A DNA stretch of 64,000 nucleotides from Prostheceraeus crozeri (Eukaryota > Platyhelminthes > Polycladida > Euryleptidae), in NCBI GenBank assembly GCA_907163375.1, contig CAJQUW010003033.1:1-64000 (forward strand). Reading direction: 5' to 3'. Each line of letters opens with the position of its first letter. The stretch's first letter is position 1. Both the position numbers and the translations under genes were made by a program. This document shows positions 23,438 through 35,000 of the stretch, one piece after another. The notes beneath the pieces were generated by a model, which made no database searches, was not told the DNA's origin, and saw only the letters and a list, made by a program, of their open reading frames with translations.

Positions 23438-24094
23438 CAGGGTTGCCAGTGGGCCTGTATTTACAGATTAGTCTGTAAAGTTTATAAATGGTCTGCATTT
23501 TCATGGAGGTCTGCATTTTTCAGTCAACATTTATTCTCAGTTGGAAATGTAAATAAGCGTTATGTACAGCTCTATGTCTGCAAGAAGCAATTCTGGAAGT
23601 TATAGAATCAGATCAATCAGCGGGAAGACGGTGCATTTGAAATACACAAGTCCTCATGGAGCACCCTGTGGAATGAGTGTAAGTTCAAAATTTGCACTTT
23701 CTTCATGGCATCTGGAAGCTGAAAAAACAAGATAATTTATTAAAGTCCTGCAATGCAAGTAGGTACGGTCTTTGGATGGTTTTCAACTGATTTCTCAGCT
23801 GAAGATGAATCCCAGCAATTGAACAATGTCATCTGCCCAGGCTAGGATAGAGACTCATGAGGATATAACTCTCTTCTTAACTGAAAATGGAAAACTCCGT
23901 GGAACTGCAAAATGGAAATGCTAATTACAGTCAAGCTTATTGCTTCTATTCCATTTCACTGCAATTCTTACGTCTCTTGGTGAACATCATACTTATCGTA
24001 TTTTTCCTGTTAAAGACTGGTCGCTGCTTGAAGCTTGCGACAACTCTTCACGTCATCAAGTCTGTGTTTTTACCTTTCCGAAGTGGCAACACTG
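23438..24094. mobile_element. Possible non-autonomous hAT-like element
   Basis: The left end cagggttgccagtgggcc and the right end (reverse complement cagtgttgccacttcgga) are similar. They also resemble the ends of the hAT element at 25226-27747 (cagggttgccactc). No convincing target duplication and no transposase motif were found, so the limits are tentative. Confidence 0.4.
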
Positions 24095-25225
24095 ATACCA
24101 TGTAAAACCAAAAACAATCTGGCTATTGTTTCATCTTCCATAATAGCAAAGCTCTGTTCAAGCACAATTACAAACTATGTACTTAAGAAATGCTTGTATT
24201 AGAATGAATAAATATATAAATTCAATTGCTGGTAATTCTTAAATCGCGTGTTCCAGATTCATGCTAACCGCGAATATAGAAGAATATAACGCACACACCA
24301 CGTGATTGATGTTGTCATATGACACCGAATAACTTCAATTGCACCTCTTCAAATGTCGTTAGATATCAATTTAATTCTCCAACGGCCATTGAAGTTGAAC
24401 ATCACATTCGTGTGCCCGTCGTATGCAGAATCAGATTCACGAGCATGTGAAGTATTTTATGGTATATGTATTTGATTGATACTCAAGTGACGTAGCTCAT
24501 CACTACATATTGGTGTGTAACCTGTAGATAAGATAATTGGTCATGCACTCAATTTAGCGTGTTCGTGATAGCCACTACGAGCGATAGCCACTGTGTGATT
24601 TGGCCTTTGACTTCATTTGACGGGCCATCCTGAAAGATTGGATTGTCATCATCATGCCTTCTCCCGTTTTTGGTGTCAGTATTATGGTAATGTCATCAAT
24701 ATTTTTGTATACAATTACTCTCTTCGCCCCAAGTATTGAAACTCCTTTATTAGGCGGCAGGTAAGACGCGTCTGAAAATTACATTTTTTAACATATTCAA
24801 GGACGAAATACTCATATTGCATCTCAATGATGAAACGCGTCGTATTTACAAATTGTAATCACTAGTGTGAACGACATGCACGCGAATTTCTATTCAATAT
24901 AATTACAGAAAGTTGCATAACAATGTTTTGCACATCAACTTGACAAATTTTAAATCTCTTTCATTATCAGAGTTGCGGTGGGAGGTTCCATGTTTGGGAT
25001 TTCTGTGGTATACCTGTGAAATACAAGTTAAACTGCATCGAATTGCTTTAGTATGAGGCATAATTTTCCTAAAGTTGTATATTTTGCAAGAAAATGAATA
25101 TTTTAATAAGATAAGCTGCTTTATTGAATACAGAAGTTAAAGATTTTCACCGATATGACGGCATGCTCACGCGAAGAAAAATTTTTTAAAATACATATAG
25201 CCTATCTACTCAACAAGAGTTAAGA
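24095..25225 (+). other. TMEM41A intron, nothing recognised
   Basis: AT-rich sequence between two hAT-like elements. I see no exon, RNA gene or element boundary. Confidence 0.4.
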
Positions 25226-27747
25226 CAGGGTTGCCACTCGTACTTTTTTTCGAAGTACATACTTAATGTACTTATGTTTTTGAATTTTGAAGGTTTGTAC
25301 TTGTAATTTATATAAGTATCTTATTCTCATAATCTTTTGAAAAACTTCAGTAACAAATTTGAATTTATGTTGCTTCATTTCTCTATCTGTTCAGATCAGT
25401 AATGTTTCTGTTATTCGTGGAATAGACTCCGTACAGGAGAAGCATAAATAGTAATTTTAAGAGACACAACAGTCATTAATATTGATCAAAAATTTCAAAG
25501 GTAGAATTAAGGTGGGCCATTTTCGTAGCGACGCATGCATCTCAGAATGCTGCTACAGAGACATCGCGCTCTAAAGCGCTCTTTAAGCGCATGTTTTCCA
25601 AGGACATCATAGCCTCCAAGTTTACATGCGGCAAAACAAAGGCCACTTACTTCACTAGCTTGATCACGAAGGCGATTTCTCCATTTAGAAGTGAAATCAT
25701 GTCAATATGCCCACTATGTGCATTGATGAGACAAATAATGTATCGGGAAGGAAACAGGTGGATCTATGTGCCATATATTTCTGTCCTATTGTCAATGAGA
25801 TCAGAGTTGAATATCTGACATCATCAGTTCTTGGGATCAATCGGTCTGATATCATTCAAACAATCACTGGAAAACAACCTGTTACAAAACTATGCAGTGC
25901 GGAGAGACTGGCCCACGATATAGAGCAATTTTTGATGGCCTCCAACTATCCTCTGAAGAACGTAATTGCCATCAACAGAGTCCAACCGTTATGCGGGCAA
26001 TGATGAATAACATTAGGAATTGTCAATCAAGATATCATTGATTTTGCATCTTGCTCCTTACACGAGGTTCACAACGAGGTTGGTCGAGCCATCGAAAAGT
26101 TGCGTTGGTAATTAGAGGGGCTTGCCGTCGATCTTAAATACTTCAATGATCAGGCATTGAAGATAGAAGAATTACATACAGTTGCACTTAGAGATGAGTT
26201 TGATTTGGGATCATTGAAACTTCTACAACATTGTCCTTCTTGTTTTCCAATTTCTTTAGATTTTTGTAAGAGGACTTTGACTCTTTACCCTGTTTGCGTG
26301 GCTTTCATTCACTACCTTCCAAAGAAAGGTGATAAAAGTTTGTTGACAAATCCACGATTCCTTCGTTTGAGAGCAGTTTTTAATGACTGTAGGACAAAGG
26401 CATATATTTTCTTTCTCTCAGGAGTGATGCCGCTTTTTCAAAGAATGTTGACTTTCTTGCAGATGGATGACCCTATCGGTCCACTTTACTCTTCTGAAAG
26501 ACTCCGTTTAAGAATTTTACTTTTTCATTTCATCGACGACCGTAAACTATTGGGGAGTTTTTGTCACACTGTTTTGGCTTAAAAATTATTATGATCTCCC
26601 GTCGTCTGGTCAATTATACAAAGCTTTTTATGCATACAGCCACACAAAGCAGCCATCGAAAGTGGATTTAGTGTGAACACATCAACTTTCACAAAGGAAA
26701 GAAACCGAATGTTTTCAAAACTACTGGTCGCCACACGTCGTGTGAAATCTTATTTGCGAAATATTGGCGGTTCCTCGAACTTCGATGTCAATGCTAAGTT
26801 GCTGGAATTTGCACGAAGCACAAGACGTAGATACTTCGAGACGTTGGAACTGAATCGGACTCTGATGAAACTGATAACTAACACTGATTTTTCAGCTAAT
26901 TGCAATTTTTGCTCTAATAATTGTCTCACCCCCAAAACACATATTATTAACACACAGTGTTAGCTTTTTTATTATTAAAGTGTGCAACTTTATTTGTCGA
27001 TTTGAGCAACTACTACTTTTTTTTTTACCCTATTCGATCAACATGAATTCTTACATTGCAGGCGTTATCTATAAATTGATCTAGTCGAATTATTGTATAC
27101 CGTATCTATTATGAGAAATAGTTGCAGAGTAGAAATTAATGGCGAAGATTCAACATTCTATTTACAAAAGCTTATCGTGAGTGAATGCCTGTATTCCGCT
27201 CATTAGCGGAATTATTTAAGTTTTATTGAATTTATGCGCCGGTTTGATCAATCATGCACTTTCAATAATTAACTATTCGATGTCAAATCTCGCTACATAT
27301 GCACATTGTGCATGTAGCATGAAATTTAATTATGCTTGATTTGTTTTTGTTATTAAGATGATTGTTTACATAGCATGGTTATTAAGGTTAAAGCAAGTTT
27401 GGTGATACAATAGTCTTTCAGTATTTATCATTAGTAGCAAAATAACAAATGTTGAAAATATTGCTAAAGTTAGTGAACCTGGAATTTCTGTTGAATAACC
27501 AGATTCCCATGATCATAACTTCAATTCATGTGTAGCAAAATTCTTTTCACTGTGATCATTAGAGTAAAAATGGCAAGTTAATTTATACATACATTTATTA
27601 CACAAGTCATGTTTTGATGGAATACATTTCATTTACTGTGATATTTCAGTCTGTTAAATTATACACATGTATCGGGTCTCATTCAAAACTCATCATATGT
27701 TGGAATAAAACGTACTTATCTTTCATTTTGTAAGAGTGGCAACCCTG
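25226..27747 (+). mobile_element. hAT-type transposon with degraded transposase
   Basis: The termini cagggttgccactcgtac and (reverse complement) cagggttgccactcttac match at 17 of 18 positions. The six bases outside are TTAAGA on the left and TTAAAA on the right, a near-perfect short target duplication. Between them lies a degraded transposase (25580-26962). The right third (26970-27700) is non-coding. The element sits in the TMEM41A intron. Confidence 0.78.
25580..26962 (+). pseudogene. hAT-like transposase (ZBED/FAM200-related type), decayed
   Basis: Pieces in three frames keep the family order. CIDETNNVSGRKQVDLCAIY near 25711 holds the first catalytic aspartate. Around 26040-26080 is SCSLHEVHNEVGRAIEKL. 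The frame at 26157-26582 gives LKIEELHTVALRDEF, SLKLLQHCPSCF, RTLTLYPVCVAFIHYLPKK and RFLRLRAVFNDCRTKAYIFF. The frame at 26673-26963 gives the C-terminus with KERNRMFSKLLVATRRVKSY. In the intact family the sequence after LKLLQHCPSRW leads to the hATC domain. The latter is shortened here. Many stops and a deletion before 26673 show it is inactive. Confidence 0.75.
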
Positions 27748-28555
27748 TTAAAATATCAATGTCTACTGATGTGCTGCACTTTCATCTTTGTTGTTGAGGC
27801 TTGATTTCATAGATTTTCTTAGTACAGCCCAATACTATTGGCATCATGCGCTATGATTTAGACATCAAAATGAAACGCTCGGTTAGGGAGCTACTTTTTA
27901 ATGTCAAAATTGTTTAAGTGAAAACTAATAATAAATACTTCATTAAGTACTATGTCCCATAGATGTCAATTCATTTTATCTTAATTTCTTCAGCAATTTA
28001 TAGCTTCTCATTCTTCATACGCATGACATCATGCGTCGCGGTTATCAACCAATCCGATAATCCGCATTCTCGCAATATTTCATATGTTCGACCAAATCTT
28101 CCAAGGTGATTATCGCATCTTCCAGCATCACAAATATGATGTGTGTACGACTGTACTGCTACAAATCATTTGTCCCTCACGCACTACAGAAGCATGAAGT
28201 ATACGATTACATAATCGACAAAATATAATCGAGCGACTTCAATCATGCAGACATCATAGTCGAACATGATTTCATCATTTTTTGTTGTCTGCTCGATTCG
28301 AACGGCCTGACAGTGCAGGATATTTGAAAGTGTGATGTTTTCTGTAGGGTTTGAGGTCGTTCCTCACCAAAAACTCGTGGGTATGGTTAGAATTGAACCA
28401 TTAGCCTTCTAATCACTAATTCATGAAGGCGACTGTCATGCATGTAATGCTGAAGAAATATACGTACAGGCTATATCCATGCTACTTGTTCGCATCTCAC
28501 CTGCAAATCAGAAATCAATATGGTCTCTATTCAAAATTGACATATGAACTCAGTT
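27748..28555 (+). other. TMEM41A intron, nothing recognised
   Basis: AT-rich sequence. I see no exon or repeat structure. Confidence 0.4.
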
Positions 28556-28765
28556 TTGATAAAACTGTCAGAGGGCACGCCTCGAATTGAAATTTGATTA
28601 GCAAAAATTTTCTCAGCAACATTTCCGTTACATTTTACTTAAAATTAGCCAACTCTCAAACTTCGAGCGAAATTTTAACAGAAACAAAGGTTTTAGATGT
28701 TGCTGAGAACGTTTTGTGTGTCATCTAAATTTCAATTTGAAGCTTGCCAATGACAGTTTTATCAA
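28556..28765. mobile_element. Foldback MITE
   Basis: The ends ttgataaaactgtca and tgacagttttatcaa are perfect 15-bp inverted repeats. Alignment of the arms continues imperfectly through aattgaaattt to ttctcagcaacat, so nearly the whole 210 bp folds back on itself. No open frame. It lies about 170 bp upstream of a TMEM41A exon. Confidence 0.75.
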
Positions 28766-28932
28766 GACCATCTTGACTTGATATCTTAAATATTCCCATC
28801 AATAATTATTCCTAAGCTTACAATTCGGGGATACAATATCTACCGTATAATTACTTCCTGCTTTCTGAAAGTATTGATTTGGTTCTATGCATGAAAGGAT
28901 GTTATTAGTTCATCTTTTGCTTTGCTTTGTAG

Positions 28933-29089
28933 TACGGTGCTACGATTTCCGCGGAATTTAGAAGATCTTTCTGGTTTAGCAGCACTTCTCAATCATTATA
29001 AGGAGCAGCATCTCGGTTACGTTTTGTTGCTCTTCTGCTCAGCATACCTTTACAAACAATGTTTTGCCATTCCAGGATCTGTTTTCATG
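28933..29089 (+). CDS. TMEM41A: TMEM41A-like gene, middle exon (start of VTT domain)
   Basis: The exon is bounded by acceptor AG (28931-28932, after a T/G-rich tract) and donor GTAAGA at 29090. The translation TVLRFPRNLEDLSGLAALL, then NHYKEQHLGYVLLLFCSAYL, then YKQCFAIPGSVFM, is clearly TMEM41A rather than TMEM41B, which has FLQTFAIPGSIFLS. The FAIPGS loop is a hallmark of the VTT/DedA-like (SNARE-associated) family. The entry phase completes the codon left open at 11613, and the exit phase is 0, matching the exon at 37314. Proteins of this family are multi-pass ER/Golgi-type membrane proteins. TMEM41B and VMP1 act as lipid scramblases, while TMEM41A's activity is less established. Confidence 0.92.
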
Positions 29090-29204
29090 GTAAGAAAACG
29101 AACTTGATACTGTCTTTGACCCACCCTACATTTTATGCATGTTTGGTGACATCTTTACTATCCATTGTATCAACTCAAAAATACTCATTTTATTGGCATT
29201 TTAT

Positions 29205-29938
29205 CAGGCTTTCCGTTGGGATGAATTTCCAGCCCAGTCCCAACCCAATCTCAATGAGAATTTACTTTGGTGTCCCAATAGCCTGCTTTAGAGCTAAAAA
29301 CGTACGCAATTTGACCCAAGCTGCGTCGAGGCTTACCGCTTAGGCCTACCATATGTGTTACTTTTTGAATTTATGAAGTCCACGGATATAGGCCTAGGAC
29401 TAGACTGACCTTAATAGTAATAGGGGCTTTAATTGATTTTACACAATAATGTATAATAAGTCTACTGTATGGCTAAATTTCACACCGAGACTGCCTTCAC
29501 CGTACGTGTATGGCTAATATGTATGCATGAACTACAAACACACTTTGTATTAATTAAGCCTATATGGGATAATGCGGTGTTAAACGTCATATAATTACCC
29601 GTTTCAATCAATGCCTCATACGCACGCGCAAAGCACGAGTGGAGGCACAAAAAGGCCTCCGAATTAAGCCACTATTTTTAGAAACTAGGTAAGTTAAAGC
29701 CATAGAGAAGGGTTAAAGCTGTCAGTCAATTCGTGTGAATCACACGAAGAGCTCTCAATGCTCGAATTCGAGAGAGGCAAGGTCAGACTGAAGACATAGC
29801 AAGATGAACTGCTCAGTACAACCCGAAAACATTGATACCGTATTGACTAATATCAACGATTACATGTATATTTTGTTGGGAGAGGGCTTATTGGGATTGG
29901 GATGAATTTTTGGTAGCCCAATCCCAAAGGCAAGCCTG
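29205..29938. mobile_element. Non-autonomous hAT element with perfect 8-bp target duplication
   Basis: CATTTTAT lies at 29197-29204 and again at 29939-29946. The ends caggctttccgttgggat and (reverse complement) caggcttgcctttgggat are inverted repeats. Both subterminal regions carry ttgggatgaattt-like and cccaatccc-like motifs. The 734 bp contain no transposase motif. It lies 115 bp downstream of a TMEM41A exon. Confidence 0.85.
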
Positions 29939-29946
29939 CATTTTAT

Positions 29947-30746
29947 TCACAATTGTGAACGGGTCACTGTTTTTTCACGCGGGTGGGCCTGATGGGCCTC
30001 TTCAAATACAACATTGAGAACTTCAAAGGATGCGATAAATGTTGCTAATCCACTGGGTTGAATATGACTAATTCTTGGAGAAGCAAAGGCAATCCTTGAA
30101 TCCATCGTGTTTTCGTTGATAAAATTCTATCTTTTTCACAGACGAATCTATGATGTATGAATTTGTGGATTCAGACAATCATAAATTATTTGATGACAAT
30201 TCATTTCTATGACTTAAATGTCACAAAGATGCCTTGTCTGCGTATTGTCTGCCTAATCCAAACATGACACAAATCATTTCAGTGACGCTACGTACATGAA
30301 GATGACATGATGCCTCCATAATAAATGAAGATGTGAAGATGTCATCAAATGGAGATTTCTCATTAAAATTTAAAATTGACACTTTTTTAACACGTATTCA
30401 GCGATGATGTTGGCCTCAACCTGCTTCTAGTACACAAGATCTCAGAGTCTTTTGATTATGAAATCCGAGATCCATGTTTTTCGATTATTTGTTTGGCCAA
30501 CCTGATGGGAGTGATCGAGTTGCACATTTTAATAAAAAAAACTCCAGTTTCATTGCCTAACGCTTCTCACATAAGCGAGCATAGACACTCCAAACTTCCG
30601 TTTTTCAATTGATCCTCTTCATTAAATATGGAATTTATCACTTTTATAGTCAAGCTTTTTTCGCTTTTTTAAAAAAAGAATCGAAATTTTCTTTACTTCA
30701 GATTACAACCAATAGAGGATGTTGCTCCTAATACTTCTGGATAATA
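29947..30746 (+). other. TMEM41A intron, nothing recognised
   Basis: AT-rich sequence, no exon or element ends seen. Confidence 0.4.
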
Positions 30747-32146
30747 CAGAGTGGCGCACGAGTGTATTAGCAGTAAAGTACCCAGTAAATCTGATGCATT
30801 GATTATTCTCCTCCTTAAGTTGGCTGCCTTTGCTTTGCACATAGGCAGATGAAAGTCTTTACCGATATTTTTCTATAAGCTAGGCTTCGCACATGAGTTA
30901 AAATCACACGCCAGTTTAGCTAGCATAGATCCCTCAATATTTTTTGTCAAGAGACCTATTCACTTCACATTTTTCAGTCATGCCGCAGCGTACACTGACC
31001 TCTGAAGAAAGAAAATTAATCTTGAAATTGTTGGAAACATGAAAACATGGACACATCGTGTGATTTATCCATGGGGTGCAGCATTTGGCTCTGATCTACC
31101 ATCACGTCAGGCTATTCATCACTTAAGGGATGAAATTGAGGAAAGTGGACAAATTTCTGACCTATCACGGATGCACCAAGCAACTGTAAACACAATGAAT
31201 AATGAAAATTTAGTAGCACAATCTGTTGTTGAAAATCTTAGATTGTCAACAAGACGTCGCAGTAATGAATTAGGAATAGGCCGAAGATCACTGCAAAGAA
31301 TTTTACATGAGCTATAGACCACATTTGGTGCAAGGATTATTAGAAGACCATACCGATAGGCGCCTACAATTGTGAGAATTGTTTGTTAATTAATGAATGT
31401 CGTAGCAATCCTGAATTCTTGGATTTGGTAATTTGGATTGGCGAAGCACAGTTCACATTATCTGATGTAGGAAACAGACATAGCTGTGTTTATTGGGATA
31501 CAGTGAATCATTATAAAAAAACTTAAATCACAGCTGAGCCAACCTGGTTTTACAGCATGGGCAGGGGATAGTTTCAAGTGGAATAGTTGGACCAGAATTT
31601 TTCGAAGGTAGAGTAAATGGACAAAATTATCTAGACCGCCTGCAAACAGCAATTGCTCCTAACTTGAGGAACCGACACGATTTTGATAGGATATTTTAAT
31701 GCAAGATGGCGCACCACCCCATTTCGCTAGAGCAGTTCGTGTATACCTTTATCAATGCCTCCCTAACAAATGGATACGCAGGCGTGGAGCCATTGAATTC
31801 CCAACACGTATACCAGATCTGACGCCTATGGATTTTAGTGTATAGGGGAATTATTAAAGATGATGTGTTTTCAAGAAGACTCAAAAAAAATTGCCGACTT
31901 TCGACAATTTATCACTCAAATGTTTGCCAATCTCAACAGAGACTTGTCGGCCAAAATTTGCAGAAATGTTGCATCCCGTTGTCAGGAATGTATTGATATA
32001 AATAGTGAGCAATTTGAACACATGCGCTAAATAAATGCAAGTTTGAACATTTGCACCATTACCCATTCTCAAAATGAATTTCTTTGACCTTACAATTAAG
32101 AATAGCGTCTTTTGCACAACTGTTAATACACTCGTGCGCCACCCTG
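30747..32146 (+). mobile_element. Tc1/mariner-like transposon, 1.4 kb, inactive
   Basis: The terminal repeats cagagtggcgcacgagtgta and (reverse complement) cagggtggcgcacgagtgta differ at one position in the first 20. They enclose one decayed transposase gene in the + direction. The flanking bases do not give an intact TA duplication. The length and organisation are those of a complete single-gene element. Confidence 0.85.
30980..32035 (+). pseudogene. Tc1/mariner-like transposase, multiply broken
   Basis: The original start is probably ATG at 30980 (MPQRTLTSEERKLILKLLE), soon followed by a stop. The frame at 31039-31317 keeps the HTH part: DLSRMHQATVNTMNNENL, then VVENLRLSTRRRSNELG and GRRSLQRILHEL. 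Around 31700-31850 the catalytic end is legible as QDGAPPHFARAVRVYLYQCL then PNKWIRRRGAIEFPTRIPDL then TPMDFSV, the second and third DDD/E motifs of the insect-type family with GAP-AH and PRSPDLTPxDFFLWG. Numerous frameshifts and stops. Confidence 0.85.
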
Positions 32147-33269
32147 CATGAGAATTCGCATATCGTTGCTTGTCTCAGCACATGCTACGAGTATCTACAT
32201 TAAAAATAGTATGTTGTTGTGCACTTCCTGATGTAATGAGACTCAAATGTAAAAGTGCGCGTTATCGTGCACTGGACTGCCACATCGACAATCAAGCTCC
32301 GCCGTTTAATTATCTGCGACTACTTTCTTGATTGATCAATGACTTTTCATCAGCATCTGTCGAAGAGAACTCAATCAAGTAGAAGATGATTCCACAAGTG
32401 TTGAGAAAAATGAGCTTTTCGACTTGCACGAATTTTAATGGAGAATCAGGAAAGTATAAAAACAATTGAGGCTTATTACACAACTGATTGCACATGAGTA
32501 ACTGGAAAAGCTGATGAGGCTGAGTGGACACTTTCATGAAAGTTACACGAATCGCTGCTGGATCCGCTTGGAGTATCGGATTCAAGGATACATAGTCTTC
32601 TAGTTCGTGGTCACATTGATCAACAACGCCTGAGGCCAGTTACACTACATTCTCCTATTCTTTCTTTTTTCGGGCGGATATTCTAAGGTTGATTAAAACT
32701 GCGGAAAATCAGACCACGCCTGCAACTTTGATATTAAATGACTTCATTTTTCTTCTTACCCCAAGTATATTTCGCCTTATATCTCTATTAAAATTCAAAC
32801 TGGAGGTACACTGCTGAGATACTCGGGCTTGTGACTTCTGGGATACTCTTTCAAGCTTGCACCTACATCCCTTCTTCGATATAGAGTGATTTAAAGCTTT
32901 AAACTATAATTTATTTACCTCTCTTTTTCGGATGGGGAAAATAAGTAGTCAGTGGTTGGTATCCTCTCAAAACATTTGAAAATACGAAACACCATTGATA
33001 TTCATAATGATTCGTTTATGGGAATTTCATAGTTTTCACGCATAGGCCTACTCATTAGCAAATGATCTTTTTTCATAAAATACTTGTATCACAAAGTTAA
33101 TGTCCAAATGTCACACGAAGAATTTTGTTGAATATCTTGTGATGTAACTGCAGAAATTTATCGAGTATGATTTGCATGTAGTAAGTCTAAGTGGATTGAA
33201 ATTTTATCAGTTGAAACAGCAACATATATTATAACAGTTAGGACTAAATAGCTTTATTCAGCTTGATTT
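32147..33269 (+). other. TMEM41A intron, nothing recognised
   Basis: AT-rich sequence. A 91-residue - frame at 32310-32585 has no recognisable domain. No element ends are seen. Confidence 0.4.
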
Positions 33270-33720
33270 CATTTTAACTTACTTACTCTTACTCCTCGTT
33301 CTTCCCCCGGCTTTATTGTTGGACACTGGGTTGTGTGTGCTGTCGTTGGCATGGATACGCGTTCCATTCTAGTCGGTCTTGCGTCAATTGAAGGTCCAGA
33401 TCGTTCTTGGCATTGTGCCATCATCTCTTCCTCTGTCCACCTCTGATAAATGACAAATATTAAGGGCATTCGAAACGTTGGGTAACTCCAAAACCTTTTA
33501 TTCTACGGAAAACCAGAGGTGACTTTTCATTTGTCGAAATTCCCGGAATGGCCACAAAATCGCTTAAGCCACCTCTGATGTTCGGTCCTGTCACTTCATA
33601 ACGTAAGATTCACTTTGGTCACTTCTAGTCCGGCATCCGTCGCAGATGACCAAACCATTGTAAGCGATTTTGGATTTTGTAGTAGGACTGATCGTAGGTC
33701 ATGCAGATCTCCCAGGCTTT
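33270..33720 (-). pseudogene. LINE 3'-end relic (C-terminus of reverse-transcriptase ORF)
   Basis: Read on the - strand it begins with NRLQWFGHLRRMPD, the conserved motif near the C-terminus of many RTE/CR1-type LINE proteins. It then continues through a decayed TGPxxQRW stretch to GEERGVRVSK and an aagtaagt tail. It is interrupted by a 121-bp insertion at 33448-33568. Frames are broken. The tail resembles the LINE families at 4791-6728 and 45876-49312 but the protein is different. Confidence 0.7.
33448..33568. mobile_element. 121-bp insertion flanked by an 11-bp direct repeat
   Basis: ccacctctgat occurs at 33437-33447 and 33569-33579. Removing one copy plus the intervening 121 bp rejoins the LINE reading region. 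The insert starts aaatgacaaat and has tttgtcgaaat in its right half. It has no recognisable family. Confidence 0.5.
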
Positions 33721-33869
33721 TGGGCCAAGATACTCAATCGTAAATAAGGGATGCTCTGCCGTTGCTGCAGCAGATACTGGGGAAAGACACGTACTTTTGA
33801 CATTAATTTTGTGATACAAATATTTTATGAAAAAGATCATTTGTTAATGAGTATATAAGCGGTTATTAT

Positions 33870-34310
33870 GTAAAACATTATATAAGCGATATATTGACGA
33901 CATAATACTAGGTCCCCTGGATTTCTACGAAAGTAGATTTAATCAAATATTAAACGTTTTTAATTCAATTAATCACCATATAAAGTTCATGCTTGAAGCA
34001 CCTAAGCCTAATGAATGGTTGAATTTTCTCGATATCAAGACAAAAATAGATAATTATGAAGTTAAATATTCTTGGTATCATAAAGAATGCCGTTCCAACA
34101 TAGCTTTAAGAAGAGATTCTTTTCTTCCGAGACACATAAAATCAAATTATGTAAAGAGTAGTGTACATAACATGTCCCAACGATCAAATGATCCAGAAAT
34201 TAGGAAGGAGAACTCAGAAGAGTTTGACCGTATTCTAGAACAAAATCAATACAGCGAATTCAGGTTGTTCTCCTTCGAAAGCTGCGCGAAACTCGAGACA
34301 CAACAATAGC
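33870..34310 (+). pseudogene. Penelope-like reverse transcriptase fragment
   Basis: Around 33885-33915 the + strand reads YKRYIDDII, a YIDD-type reverse-transcriptase catalytic motif. After a frame change the 33989-34309 frame gives FMLEAPKPNEWLNFLDIKTK, then VKYSWYHKECRSNIALRRDS and EFDRILEQNQYSEFRL. The order YIDD, LNFLD, WYxK, then a helical region ending in N-x-Y is the layout of Penelope-like and related RTs. The upstream palm and any GIY-YIG nuclease are missing. A DIRS-like origin is possible but less likely. Confidence 0.6.
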
Positions 34311-34429
34311 AGAGGCCAAAGCAATAACACAGCTTAAACCGCAGATCAGCAGGAAACACGAACTTCAAGACTACAATCTCTCTTCACCATTCGATAATCA
34401 TGCAAACCGTCAACACACTTCTTAACATA

Positions 34430-35000
34430 ACTCACATATTCGAATGAATACTTCGCACAGTTGCATCCCGTCTGTTACCATCGACCGTTTGAAGGTGCTG
34501 GACGCCGAAGGTCCGTCTGATTTTCACTTCTAATATTTTAAGAAACTATTGACCAAAACTTTGGGAAGTTTTTCCTAACTTGCTTTTGATAAAGACACCC
34601 ACTGTTAACATTAGACTTACAGAAAGTCTCTACCACTGTGGCATCTCAAATCAATGATCGGCCTGATTTGCACGGGAAATATGTCAATCCGTCTGACATC
34701 TTGCCGTCTCCTCTATCGAGACCTGCTGGTTCTAGTACAGCTGGGATTCCTGCAGAACAAAGAGGTCTCCTGATTATATCATTGATTGCAGCATGACGTG
34801 ATATTCAACGAGCACTGTATTTGCAAGACAGAAGATGGTGACCCAGCTCATCGACATTTTGTCCACAACGGCAACATTGAGGCTCACACACTTTTACAGC
34901 GATACGAAGAGCAACACCGATGCGAAAAGCAACATCCAAACGGGCTGCTGAGCAGGAACAGGAGTAGCATTCAACCAGTAGCGGGAGAAAGGTGCACAAG
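34430..35000 (-). pseudogene. C-terminal fragment of a retroelement protein with CxxC-HH-C finger and nuclease-like segment
   Basis: On the - strand the frame reads CCRCGQNVDELGHHLLSC, then [20 protein letters not shown] then EPAGL, then [15 protein letters not shown] and a D-A-T segment, followed by decay. In many invertebrate retroelement proteins a similar CRCG...GxHxLSC motif precedes a PDG-T-P-GR-LVWDAT segment that looks like a restriction-type nuclease core. I cannot name the clade. Stops near 34660 show it is dead. Confidence 0.45.

Noticed and set aside
23384..23605. 73-residue + frame as a host exon
   Set aside because: It runs across the left end of a probable hAT-like element and has no splice sites or recognisable domain.
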